64,000 nt of DNA from Microbacterium sp. ABRD28 (GTDB taxonomy: Bacteria > Actinomycetota > Actinomycetes > Actinomycetales > Microbacteriaceae): NCBI RefSeq assembly GCF_003850245.1, contig NZ_CP031015.1, forward strand, positions 868,001-932,000, written 5' to 3'. Position numbers and translations under genes: made by a program. Positions 34,661-42,114 of this stretch are shown here, piece after piece; within the stretch, counting starts at the first letter, position 1, and each line of letters begins with the position of its first letter. Under the pieces are notes generated by a model that had not been told where the DNA came from, made no database searches, and worked only from the letters and a program-made list of their open reading frames with translations.

Positions 34661-35278
34661 ATGACGCATGCTGACGCGGATGCCGGGGTCGACCCTGCCC
34701 GCCCCCTGCGTTGGGAGCTCGCCGCCACCCTGTTCCAGCGGTGGCGAGACGGTGACCGCAGCGCGATGGACGATCTCGTCCGACTGATGACCCCGACCCT
34801 GTGGCACGTGGTCCGGGCGTACGGCATCGACGCGGCGCTCGCCCAGGACGTCGTGCAGACGACGTGGCTGACCCTGGTGCGTCGGCACGAATCGATCGTC
34901 GAGCCCCTCGCCGTCTCGGGCTGGCTCACCACCACCGCCCGCCGCGAGGCGTGGCGGGTCGGTCGCCAGCAGCGCCGTGCCGACCCCACCGAGGTCGACG
35001 ACCTGGAACCGCATCTGCCGACCCAGGAGTCGGCCGAGCGGACGGCGCTTCGCGACGATGCGTCGCGGCGTCTCTGGGTCGCGGTGGCCCGACTCAACGA
35101 ACGCTGCCAACGCCTGCTGCGCGTGGTCGCCTTCGACGAACGACCCGATTACGCCCGCATCGCGACAGATCTCGCGATGCCGATCGGCTCCATCGGTCCG
35201 ACGAGGCAGCGGTGTCTCGGCAAACTGCGGGCGATCCTCGCAGAGGAAGGAGAGGACGGCAGAGATGACGACGGATGA
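34661..35278 (+). CDS. ECF-like sigma-70 factor of the S8/CHAT unit
   Basis: A 205-residue sigma factor with region 2 (about 23-105; LAQDVVQTTWLTLVRR, GWLTTTARREAWRVGRQQRR) and region 4 (about 135-195; LNERCQRLLRVVAFDERPDYARIATDLAMPIGSIGPTRQRCLGKLR), linked by an acidic stretch. It would redirect RNA polymerase to the promoters of a stress response. No classical anti-sigma gene is adjacent; instead a small protein gene overlaps its 3' end by 14 bases. I chose the ATG at 34661; an ATG three codons upstream is also possible. Confidence 0.88.
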   Translation: MTHADADAGVDPARPLRWELAATLFQRWRDGDRSAMDDLVRLMTPTLWHVVRAYGIDAALAQDVVQTTWLTLVRRHESIVEPLAVSGWLTTTARREAWRVGRQQRRADPTEVDDLEPHLPTQESAERTALRDDASRRLWVAVARLNERCQRLLRVVAFDERPDYARIATDLAMPIGSIGPTRQRCLGKLRAILAEEGEDGRDDDG

Positions 35279-35735
35279 CTCCGCCGATGCCCGTCTGTTC
35301 GCACGGCTTCGCGCGGTGTGGGAGGAGGTCGACCCGATGCCCGCGAGCCTGGTCGATCGGATGGTCGCCGCCGTGGCGGTCGAAGACCTCTCCCGCGAAT
35401 ACGCGCTCCTGACGCTCGTCGAGGGCACGCTCTCGGCGACACGCGGCGACGCCGATACGGCCACGCTGCAGTTCAGCGACGGCCGCACGAACGTGCTGCT
35501 GCACCTCTCCGTCGCCGACGACGGCCGTCGCCGGGTGGACGGCTGGGTCGATGCGGCCCCGGTGTCGATCCGGCTCGTGCAGCAGGCTCGCGAGTGGACG
35601 ACGGATGCCGGCGAACACGGCCGGTTCGCCTTCATCGACATTCCGCCGGGCCTGACCCGCCTCCGACTGTCGCTTCCCGGCGTGCAGGGGGAGACCGACC
35701 CCCGCGAGTTCCAGACCCCGCAGTTCGAAATCTGA
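35265..35735 (+). CDS. Small protein coupled to the sigma factor (unknown function)
   Basis: A 156-residue cytoplasmic protein with two parts. Residues 1-52 are helical (LFARLRAVWEEVDPMPASLVDRMVAAVAVEDLSREYALLTLV). Residues 60-156 are a beta-sandwich, of which GRFAFIDIPPGLTRLRLSL resembles a carboxypeptidase-regulatory-like (transthyretin-type) fold, ending TPQFEI. The ATG at 35265 overlaps the sigma gene by 14 bases behind GGAAGGAGAGG, so it is coupled. It may take the place of an anti-sigma factor or be a target of the proteases downstream (inference). Confidence 0.75.
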   Translation: MTTDDSADARLFARLRAVWEEVDPMPASLVDRMVAAVAVEDLSREYALLTLVEGTLSATRGDADTATLQFSDGRTNVLLHLSVADDGRRRVDGWVDAAPVSIRLVQQAREWTTDAGEHGRFAFIDIPPGLTRLRLSLPGVQGETDPREFQTPQFEI

Positions 35736-35788
35736 TCCTGCCGCGCCCGCGGGCGCGGCCTCGCCCATGATCGAGGAGACGCTTCACC

Positions 35789-37444
35789 ATGGTCCGACCC
35801 GACGGAACACCTGATTGGCGCGATCGCGTCGACGCCGCCCGCCCCCGCGGGGTGCCCCTGGATCCCACCAGCGAACGCGTCGAGGGGGTGCGGCCCTACC
35901 CGACCGCATACGACCCCGACCATCTCCTCCTCACCGACGATGAGCTGCTGGACGAGATCCTGTCGATCCTCCGCGGCGCGGCCGGCGACTTCGGATGGGG
36001 TGTGCGCCTGGAGACGGTCAGGGGTGAGCGCCTCACCGACGAAGCGGCGCGGGAGCGCGCGGGCGCCGCGCGGCGCGAGCTCGGTCTTCCTCTTGTGCTC
36101 GTCGCGCGGATCTTCCCCGACCCGCAGCCTGATCGCGACGACGAACCGGTTCCCCCCATCGACGCGTGGCGGCTGCTGCAGCGGGCGCGCGGCCGTTCGG
36201 GGAAAGGACTGCCGGGGGTGGGGCTCGACCACATCATCTCCATCGACCCGTACGGGTCGACCAATCCGTACGGGTCGACGAACCCCTACGGGTCGACGAA
36301 CCCCTACGGTTCGACGAACCCCTACGGTTCGACCAACCCCTACGGGTCGACCAACCCCTATGGGTCGACCAACGCACCCGGACCCGGTTCCTACGCCTAC
36401 CCCGGTTCCGGTGGTCGCGAGGTGGTGTCGTACATCGGAGACCCGCCTCGCCGCGACGACGAATCGATCACGGGGCGGCGCCCCGTGGTCGCCTTCATGG
36501 ACACCGGATGCGGGCGGCACGCCTGGCTGCCCGACAGCATCGTCGATCGTCATCTGCACAACGGTGGTGAGCCGGTCGGCGTCGTGGGGGCGGCCACCGA
36601 CCCGGAGGAGATCGGCGACGTGTCAGGCCCCTTCGACGGCTTCCTCGACCAGGCCGCGGGACACGGCACCTTCGTCGCCGGGGTGGTCCGGCAGATCGCG
36701 CCTGACGCCGATCTCATCTCCATCCGCGTCGCCGACAGCCAGGGGACCCTCTTGGAGGGTGAGTTCCTCGAGGCCGTGCGGACGGTGGCGGAACTGGTGA
36801 TCCGCTACGCCCGCGGTGAGGGTGGTCGGCCGATCGACGTGCTGAACCTCTCCCTGAGCTACTACCACGAGACGCCCGAGGACGGTCAGTTCGACCAGAC
36901 GCTGGTGACCTACCTGGTGGCGGCGCGCCGCCACGGCTGCGCGGTCGTCTGCTCCGCCGGCAACGACGCCACCGACCGCCCCGCGTTCCCCGCGGCACTG
37001 TGGCAGTGGCCGGATGCCGACTTCACGGTCGAGGACCCCGATGACGCCGCACCGCACCTGTCGGTCGGAGCGCTCAACCCCAACGGCAAGAGCGTCGCCC
37101 TTTTCAGCAACGTCGGCGACTGGGTCCGCGTGTACGCCCCGGGGGTCGCCGTCGTCAGCTCGGCGCCACCGCTGAACGGGGGCATCCAGGCCGGCACCCG
37201 AAACGACCGCTACGGCCTTCGACGCGAGACGATCGACCCCGATGACTTCACCGGGGGCTTCGTGATCTGGAGCGGCACCTCCTTCGCCGCCCCGCATATC
37301 GCGGGCGCCCTTGCCGAGATGGTCGGGGTGGGGCTCATGGACGGCTCGCTCGATGACAAGCCCGAACCGCGGGTGAAGGCTCTCCGCAAGGCCGGTGCGA
37401 AGCTCGAGAAGCAGTGGAAGGGCACGACGCGGGCACCCGCTTGA
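35789..37444 (+). CDS. Cytoplasmic S8 (subtilisin-like) serine protease with hexapeptide repeats
   Basis: A 551-residue subtilase without signal peptide. Residues 1-150 are an N-terminal domain of unknown fold; 153-194 consist of seven tandem hexapeptides (DPYGST then six NPYGST); 230-530 form the S8 catalytic domain with D238 (AFMDTG), H292 (GHGTF), the oxyanion AGN and S498 (SGTSFAAPH). All triad residues are intact, so it should be active inside the cell, which is unusual for this family and implies tight control, perhaps by the N-terminal domain and repeat. It lies between the sigma-coupled gene and a CHAT protease, all co-directional with short gaps. Confidence 0.9.
   Translation: MVRPDGTPDWRDRVDAARPRGVPLDPTSERVEGVRPYPTAYDPDHLLLTDDELLDEILSILRGAAGDFGWGVRLETVRGERLTDEAARERAGAARRELGLPLVLVARIFPDPQPDRDDEPVPPIDAWRLLQRARGRSGKGLPGVGLDHIISIDPYGSTNPYGSTNPYGSTNPYGSTNPYGSTNPYGSTNPYGSTNAPGPGSYAYPGSGGREVVSYIGDPPRRDDESITGRRPVVAFMDTGCGRHAWLPDSIVDRHLHNGGEPVGVVGAATDPEEIGDVSGPFDGFLDQAAGHGTFVAGVVRQIAPDADLISIRVADSQGTLLEGEFLEAVRTVAELVIRYARGEGGRPIDVLNLSLSYYHETPEDGQFDQTLVTYLVAARRHGCAVVCSAGNDATDRPAFPAALWQWPDADFTVEDPDDAAPHLSVGALNPNGKSVALFSNVGDWVRVYAPGVAVVSSAPPLNGGIQAGTRNDRYGLRRETIDPDDFTGGFVIWSGTSFAAPHIAGALAEMVGVGLMDGSLDDKPEPRVKALRKAGAKLEKQWKGTTRAPA
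36245..36370 (+). repeat. Seven 18-bp tandem units encoding (N/D)PYGST
   Basis: Seven exact-length 18-bp units within the S8 protease gene, each encoding NPYGST (the first DPYGST). Differences between units are confined to third codon positions except the first Asp/Asn change, so the amino acid sequence is conserved by selection or recent duplication while codons drift. The encoded linker joins the N-terminal and catalytic domains. Confidence 0.95.
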
Positions 37445-37482
37445 GATCCCCGGTGGCGAACCTGTCTGCGCGAAGATGAAGG

Positions 37483-39930
37483 GTGGCCACGAGAAGCGCC
37501 GACGATCTGCACCGACTCGCCGTCGAGTTGTGCATCTCCGGACGATACGCGCGCGCGCTCCGCGTGCTTGCGCAGGCCTCCGGCCGCACCGCTGATCCCG
37601 ACCTCCTCGCGCGCATCGAGGGGACCCGGGCTCTGGCGTTGCAGCGCACCGGGGCGCCCGCCGACGCCGAGCAGGTGCTGCGAGGAGCCCTTTCCGCACG
37701 CGGACTGACGACGCACACCCGCGCCATCCTTCGCGGGCAGCTCGGGGCGCTGGCGATGTACGGCGGACGGCTCGACGAGGCCGAGCGCCTGTTCGGCGAG
37801 GCGATCCAAGCCCTGGACGAGGTCGACCCTCTCGCCTCCGCCCGGGTGCGGATGAACCGGAGCCTGGGACGGATGCAGCTGCGCGATCTCGAGGGGGCCG
37901 CGGCGGACGCCGAGTGGGCTGCCGCGCGCTTCGCCGCCTCGGGCCTCGCGACCGACGAAGCGCACGCCCGGCACAACCTCGGCTACATCGCCCTCCTCTC
38001 GGGTGACCTGGTCACGGCGCTGGAGGCGATGCTCACGGCTCGCCCCGCGGCGGCGACGACCCCCGTCGCGGGCGCGGTGGGCGACATGGACCGAGCCGAG
38101 GTGCTGCGAGAAGCGGGGCAGACAACCGAGGCCGAGCGCCTGCTCGAGCGCGTCGCGGCCGTCTTCGGCGCCCACCGGATGCCGCAGTCGCGGGCGGAGG
38201 CGGAGTTCCAGCTGGCGCGATCGCTCCTCACTCACGACCCCGAGCGTGCGCGAAAGGTCGCGCTCGCGGCATCCCGCAGATTCCAGCGCCTCGGGAACGA
38301 GGCCTGGGCGCACCGGGCGGAGGCGATCCGCCTGCGTGCCCAGCTGCACACGTCACGCCCTGGGTCGAGGCCGGAGCTCGCCGAGCGGGTGGAGGAGACC
38401 GCGGCCGGTCTCGGGCGGGCGGGGTTCCGCGGCGAGGCGACCGCGCTGCGTCTGACCGCCGGCGCGGCCGACCCCTCGCTCGACGCGCGTCGCGTGCGCA
38501 TCGGTGAGGATGCCCCCCTGGAGGTGCGCCTGATCGCCCACGAAGTGAGGGCCGCGCGCGCCCGGCGACGGGAGCGGTACGCCGACGTGCGACGGCATGC
38601 GGCGCGGGGGATCGACACCCTGGCATCGTGGACGGCGACCTTCGGGAGCCTGGATCTGCAGACCTCGGCGGCGATGCACGGTGCGCGGCTCATGTACGCC
38701 GGCCTCGACGCGGCGCTGCGCTCGCAGGACCCGGAGGTGGTGTTCGCGTGGACCGAGCGCGCCCGGCACCTCAGCCATCAGTCGACTCCGCTGCGCCCGC
38801 CCCCTGACCCGCAGCTGGCTGCCGAGCTCGCGGAGATGAGGACGATCCGCGCGGAGCGGCCGGGGATCGACTGGCTCGACGATCCGCGCGCGGCCGAGCT
38901 GCGGGAACGCGCGCGCCGACGGCAGTGGGCGGGAACCCGTGCCGGCGAGGCGTCGGAGCGCGCGACGCTGCAGACCCTGCGCGAGGTCCTGGGCGCCGAT
39001 ACCGCGGTGTTGAGCTTCCTGTACACCGGGGCCGAGCTCGCCGTCCTGGTGACGGACAGTGAGCAGGACAGCCTCATCCGGCTCGGTGACCCCGACCGGG
39101 TCAGCCGGCTGCTGCCGGGACTGCGTGCGGATCTCGACATGGCGGCCGCGGTGCGGTCGGGCCCGATGGTCGCCGTCGTTCAGGCCGCGCTGCAGACCCG
39201 GTTGGCCGAGATCGGCGCCGACATCCTCGATCCCGCGCTGGCACGCACCGATCGCCGGCGACTCGTGCTCACCGTCCCCGGCATCCTCAGTGGTGTGCCG
39301 TGGGGGATGCTTCCGTCGATGGCAGGACGGGTGTTCACGGCGGCGACGTCGGCGACGCGCTGGGTGCGCGCGATGTCCGAGACGCCCGTGGTGGGAGGTT
39401 CGACCGGGTTCGTCGTCGGGCCGGGCGTGCCGCGTGGCGAGGAGGAAGTCGCCAGGGCGGGGGCTGCCTGGCCGTCGTCGGCGACGCTGCTCGCCGACGA
39501 CGCGACGGTGCGCGCGGCGGCCGGGCTGGCCGCGTCGTCGGGCATCCTCCACATCGCCGCGCACGGCCGCCACACCGCTGACAATCCGCTGTTCTCGGGT
39601 TTGGAACTCACCGACGGCGTGCTCTTCGGATACGACATCGACCTCATCCCCGAGGTTCCCCGCGTCGTGGTGCTGTCGGCGTGCGAGGTCGGGCGGTCCT
39701 CGGTGCGGTGGGGGGAGGAGGCGCTGGGCATGGCCCGCATCTGGCTGCACGGCGGAGCGGAGTCGGTGATCGCCGCACCTGTCCGGGTGGCCGACGACGA
39801 CGCATGCGAACTGCTGGCGGTGATGCATGAAGGCCTCGCCGCGGGCGAGGCCCCGGCTGAGGCGCTTGCTGCGGCCGCGCGACGGACGGGAATTCGGGCA
39901 CCGTTCCAGGTGCACGGCCGCGGCTTCTGA
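37483..39930 (+). CDS. TPR-CHAT domain protein (caspase-like protease)
   Basis: An 815-residue protein. Residues 1-430 are helical repeats with TPR-like periodicity (for example GRLDEAERLFGEAI and DEAHARHNLGYIALLSGDLVTALEAM). Residues 500-815 form a CHAT domain, a caspase-like cysteine protease fold, with catalytic H694 in ILHIAAHGRH and C734 in VVLSACEVG, followed by the conserved GxxxLxxGA-like GMARIWLHGGAESVIAAP region. No signal peptide. In other bacteria TPR-CHAT proteins act as signal-activated proteases in immunity or programmed death. Here it is the last gene of the sigma/S8 unit. GTG start at 37483. Confidence 0.9.
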   Translation: MATRSADDLHRLAVELCISGRYARALRVLAQASGRTADPDLLARIEGTRALALQRTGAPADAEQVLRGALSARGLTTHTRAILRGQLGALAMYGGRLDEAERLFGEAIQALDEVDPLASARVRMNRSLGRMQLRDLEGAAADAEWAAARFAASGLATDEAHARHNLGYIALLSGDLVTALEAMLTARPAAATTPVAGAVGDMDRAEVLREAGQTTEAERLLERVAAVFGAHRMPQSRAEAEFQLARSLLTHDPERARKVALAASRRFQRLGNEAWAHRAEAIRLRAQLHTSRPGSRPELAERVEETAAGLGRAGFRGEATALRLTAGAADPSLDARRVRIGEDAPLEVRLIAHEVRAARARRRERYADVRRHAARGIDTLASWTATFGSLDLQTSAAMHGARLMYAGLDAALRSQDPEVVFAWTERARHLSHQSTPLRPPPDPQLAAELAEMRTIRAERPGIDWLDDPRAAELRERARRRQWAGTRAGEASERATLQTLREVLGADTAVLSFLYTGAELAVLVTDSEQDSLIRLGDPDRVSRLLPGLRADLDMAAAVRSGPMVAVVQAALQTRLAEIGADILDPALARTDRRRLVLTVPGILSGVPWGMLPSMAGRVFTAATSATRWVRAMSETPVVGGSTGFVVGPGVPRGEEEVARAGAAWPSSATLLADDATVRAAAGLAASSGILHIAAHGRHTADNPLFSGLELTDGVLFGYDIDLIPEVPRVVVLSACEVGRSSVRWGEEALGMARIWLHGGAESVIAAPVRVADDDACELLAVMHEGLAAGEAPAEALAAAARRTGIRAPFQVHGRGF

Positions 39931-40123
39931 AAAAACTTGCACGCGGCGTGTATCAGGGGACCGACGTGCCGCTCCGACACTGTGAAGCGGCAGTGAGTGC
40001 GGTCGGCCGAAGCCCGACCGGGGGGCACTCGAGGATCTGCCGGGGGGCGCGCTCCCGCGGGGCGTGATGATCCGTGTCGCTTCCGGGGGTGTCGCGGGAG
40101 TTTCGGTCCGCGGCACCCCTGTA
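39931..40123. other. Intergenic region after the CHAT gene
   Basis: 193 bp between convergent genes. It holds two TGTATCA motifs (39949-39955 and the edge copy at 40120-40126), GC-rich imperfect stems (for example CCGACCGGGG near 40012) and no credible open frame. No classical terminator is seen. Confidence 0.5.
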
Positions 40124-40735
40124 TCACGTGCGCGAAGAACGGGCGCTGCGGCCGCGAACGATGCCGATGAAGGTCTGGATGTGGGCCTCGATCTCCCCGT
40201 CGGGAGGATCGATCGGCCACGCGAGACCGACGGATGACACGGGGCCGTCGCTCAGCGGACGGAACGTCGCATCTCGACGATGGTGCAACCGCGCCAATGA
40301 CATCGGGACGATGACGATCCCGGCACCGCTTGCTGCGGTGGCGATGGCCTCTGCGGTGTCGAGCGAGCCACCGAAGGTCGCTGCTGTCGTGCCCGCCACC
40401 TCGACACCGAGCACATCGTCCGACGGAGTGAAGACGGTCTCTCCGGCCAGATCGCCGGAGCTCAACTCGTCGGCAACGGTCAGGTGGGAGTCGGTGGACA
40501 TCACGACGACGGGCTCTTCGTCGTAGAGAGGGATGAGATGCAACCCCGCCTTGTCGATCGGCTGCCGTACGAGAGCCGCGTGGACCTCCCCCGCAACGAG
40601 ACGACGACGCTGATCTGACACCGAGATCGGCACGAGCTCGAGCGCGACCCGCGGCATCCGCTCCCGCCAGATCCCGATCCACTTCCCGGGGGTGGCTCCG
40701 GGAACTGCACCGAGAAGGAAGGGCCGCGCCGTCAT
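40124..40735 (-). CDS. LysR-type substrate-binding domain protein without HTH
   Basis: A 203-residue protein that matches only the effector-binding half of LysR regulators: GAVPGATPGKWIGIWRERMPRVALELVPIS at the start, then HAALVRQPIDKAGLHLIPLYDEEPVVVMSTDSHLT. There is no DNA-binding helix-turn-helix, and upstream sequence does not provide one. It may bind a small ligand and act with another protein, or be the remnant of a split regulator. I recall similar orphan domains in actinobacteria. The C-terminal RGRSARSSRT tail is basic. Confidence 0.75.
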   Translation of the reverse strand: MTARPFLLGAVPGATPGKWIGIWRERMPRVALELVPISVSDQRRRLVAGEVHAALVRQPIDKAGLHLIPLYDEEPVVVMSTDSHLTVADELSSGDLAGETVFTPSDDVLGVEVAGTTAATFGGSLDTAEAIATAASGAGIVIVPMSLARLHHRRDATFRPLSDGPVSSVGLAWPIDPPDGEIEAHIQTFIGIVRGRSARSSRT

Positions 40736-40780
40736 GCGTTCAGGCTAGCGGCGGCAGCCGGAGCTGCGCGGCGGATGAGA

Positions 40781-41188
40781 TCAGGCGGCCAGTCGGAAAC
40801 CGCGGCGGTCGGTCGCCACCCGCTCACCGTCGGCGATCGTCTCGTCGTCGCGAATGAGGGAGTTCACCGCGACCCGGGCGTTCGCACCGATGTTCGTGCG
40901 GACGCCGATGCGTGCGCCGCCGCCGATGACCGCGCCGGGTCCGACGTGAGCGTGGGGAGCGATGTGGACCTCGGGGCCGATCATGGCCTCCGCCTCGATC
41001 CACGCGCCGCGCCCGATTCGGGCACCGGCGGCGATCTGGGCACCCGGTTCGACGTAGGCGCCGGCCTCGACGATGGCGGTCGGGTGCACTTTCGCGCCGT
41101 GGGCGATCAGTCCGCGCCCGTTGACGTGCTTGCGGTAGCGGAGCGTCTCACCCTGGTCGTTCTCGATGTCGACGTAGTTCTTACCCAC
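40781..41188 (-). CDS. Left-handed beta-helix (hexapeptide-repeat) protein
   Basis: A 135-residue protein dominated by hexapeptide repeats of the [LIV]-G-x4 type from about residue 30 to 110 (for example AHGAKVHPTAIVEAGAYVEPGAQIAAGARIGRGAWIEAEAMIGPEVHIAP), the pattern of a left-handed parallel beta-helix as in acyltransferases and gamma carbonic anhydrases. No catalytic His triad typical of acetyltransferases is obvious, so the role is unknown. The GTG at 41188 was chosen because GGAGGAG precedes it by four bases. Confidence 0.75.
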   Translation of the reverse strand: MGKNYVDIENDQGETLRYRKHVNGRGLIAHGAKVHPTAIVEAGAYVEPGAQIAAGARIGRGAWIEAEAMIGPEVHIAPHAHVGPGAVIGGGARIGVRTNIGANARVAVNSLIRDDETIADGERVATDRRGFRLAA

Positions 41189-41222
41189 GATCTCCTCCTT
41201 CAGCGCGGTTGTTGCGCCGAGT

Positions 41223-41252
41223 ACAGATACAACCGATGCCTGCACAGATACA
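41223..41252. promoter_or_regulatory. Direct repeat ACAGATACA, 21-bp spacing
   Basis: ACAGATACA occurs at 41223-41231 and 41244-41252, exactly two helical turns apart, 35-64 bases upstream of the beta-helix gene start. A pair of 9-bp direct repeats at 21-bp spacing is the arrangement bound by some response regulators, so it may be an activator site. No regulator gene is adjacent. Confidence 0.45.
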
Positions 41253-41340
41253 TTCCCTCGCATCAGCCTTCTTGGATGCAGGGGCTTGCAAAGTCTTCGT
41301 CGCGGAGGTAGGCAGCGGATGGGTGGACGGGCTCGACAGA

Positions 41341-42114
41341 TCAGGTCTGACAGACCGGGCACCAGAAGATGATGCGCTCCCGCGTCGGATCGGCCCCGAG
41401 TTCTCCGCCGATGATCTGCGTGCCGCATCGTCGGCAGGGCCGTCCCTCACGGCGATAGACCCAGGTGCTCTGACCGGGGCGCGAGTCGCCGGTGAACGTC
41501 CGACCCGAGCGATCGCGGTTGGCCCGGATCATCCGTGCCCCGACATCGAGCAGTGCCGCCGCGTCGACCTCGGGTGCGGGGGTGGTGGGACGGATGCCGC
41601 GGACGAAGAGGATCTCGTTGGCGTACTCGTTGCCGAACCCCGCGACGTTGCGCTGCTCCAGCAGGGCGACATGGATCTCGCGGGGGTCTGCGGAGACCCG
41701 TCGTGCCGCCTCGGCCGGGTCCCAGTCCTTCGACAGGGGATCGGGGCCGAGGTGATCGACGAGCTCGCCTTCGCGTTCGGTCGGGACGACGGCGATGTCC
41801 GCCAGGTCGAATCCGACGGTGTCCCATTCGGTCGTGCCGACGATCGCACGGACCTTGTACCCGGGCTTGCGCCACCTCCCGCCGCGGCGATAGACGTGCC
41901 ACTCGCCCTCCATCTTCAGATGGCTGTGCAAAGTCCAGGAGCCGATGCGGTGCAGGATGTGCTTGCCCCGCGGAACCACCGCGTGCACGGTCTCACCGGA
42001 CAGGTCGACCGTCGCCACCTGCGGAACCCGCAGATCGAAGCGCGCCACCGGGTGACCGGCGAGTGCCTCGTGGAGCCGCCGCGCCGCACGGAACACGGTG
42101 TCGCCCTCAGGCAC
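41341..42114 (-). CDS. nei: Endonuclease VIII/Fpg-family DNA glycosylase
   Basis: A 257-residue bifunctional glycosylase/AP lyase for oxidised bases. With the GTG start at 42114 the protein begins MPEGDTVFRAARRL, giving the catalytic P2 and E3; K51 in PRGKHIL is the conserved lysine. The H2TH domain (about 120-210, ERNVAGFGNEYANEILF-like) and a C-terminal zinc finger (CRRCG...WCPVC) are present. The PEGDT start places it with actinobacterial Nei-type (Nei2) enzymes. It overlaps the lhr stop by eight bases, so it is coupled to that helicase. Confidence 0.92.
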   Translation of the reverse strand: MPEGDTVFRAARRLHEALAGHPVARFDLRVPQVATVDLSGETVHAVVPRGKHILHRIGSWTLHSHLKMEGEWHVYRRGGRWRKPGYKVRAIVGTTEWDTVGFDLADIAVVPTEREGELVDHLGPDPLSKDWDPAEAARRVSADPREIHVALLEQRNVAGFGNEYANEILFVRGIRPTTPAPEVDAAALLDVGARMIRANRDRSGRTFTGDSRPGQSTWVYRREGRPCRRCGTQIIGGELGADPTRERIIFWCPVCQT

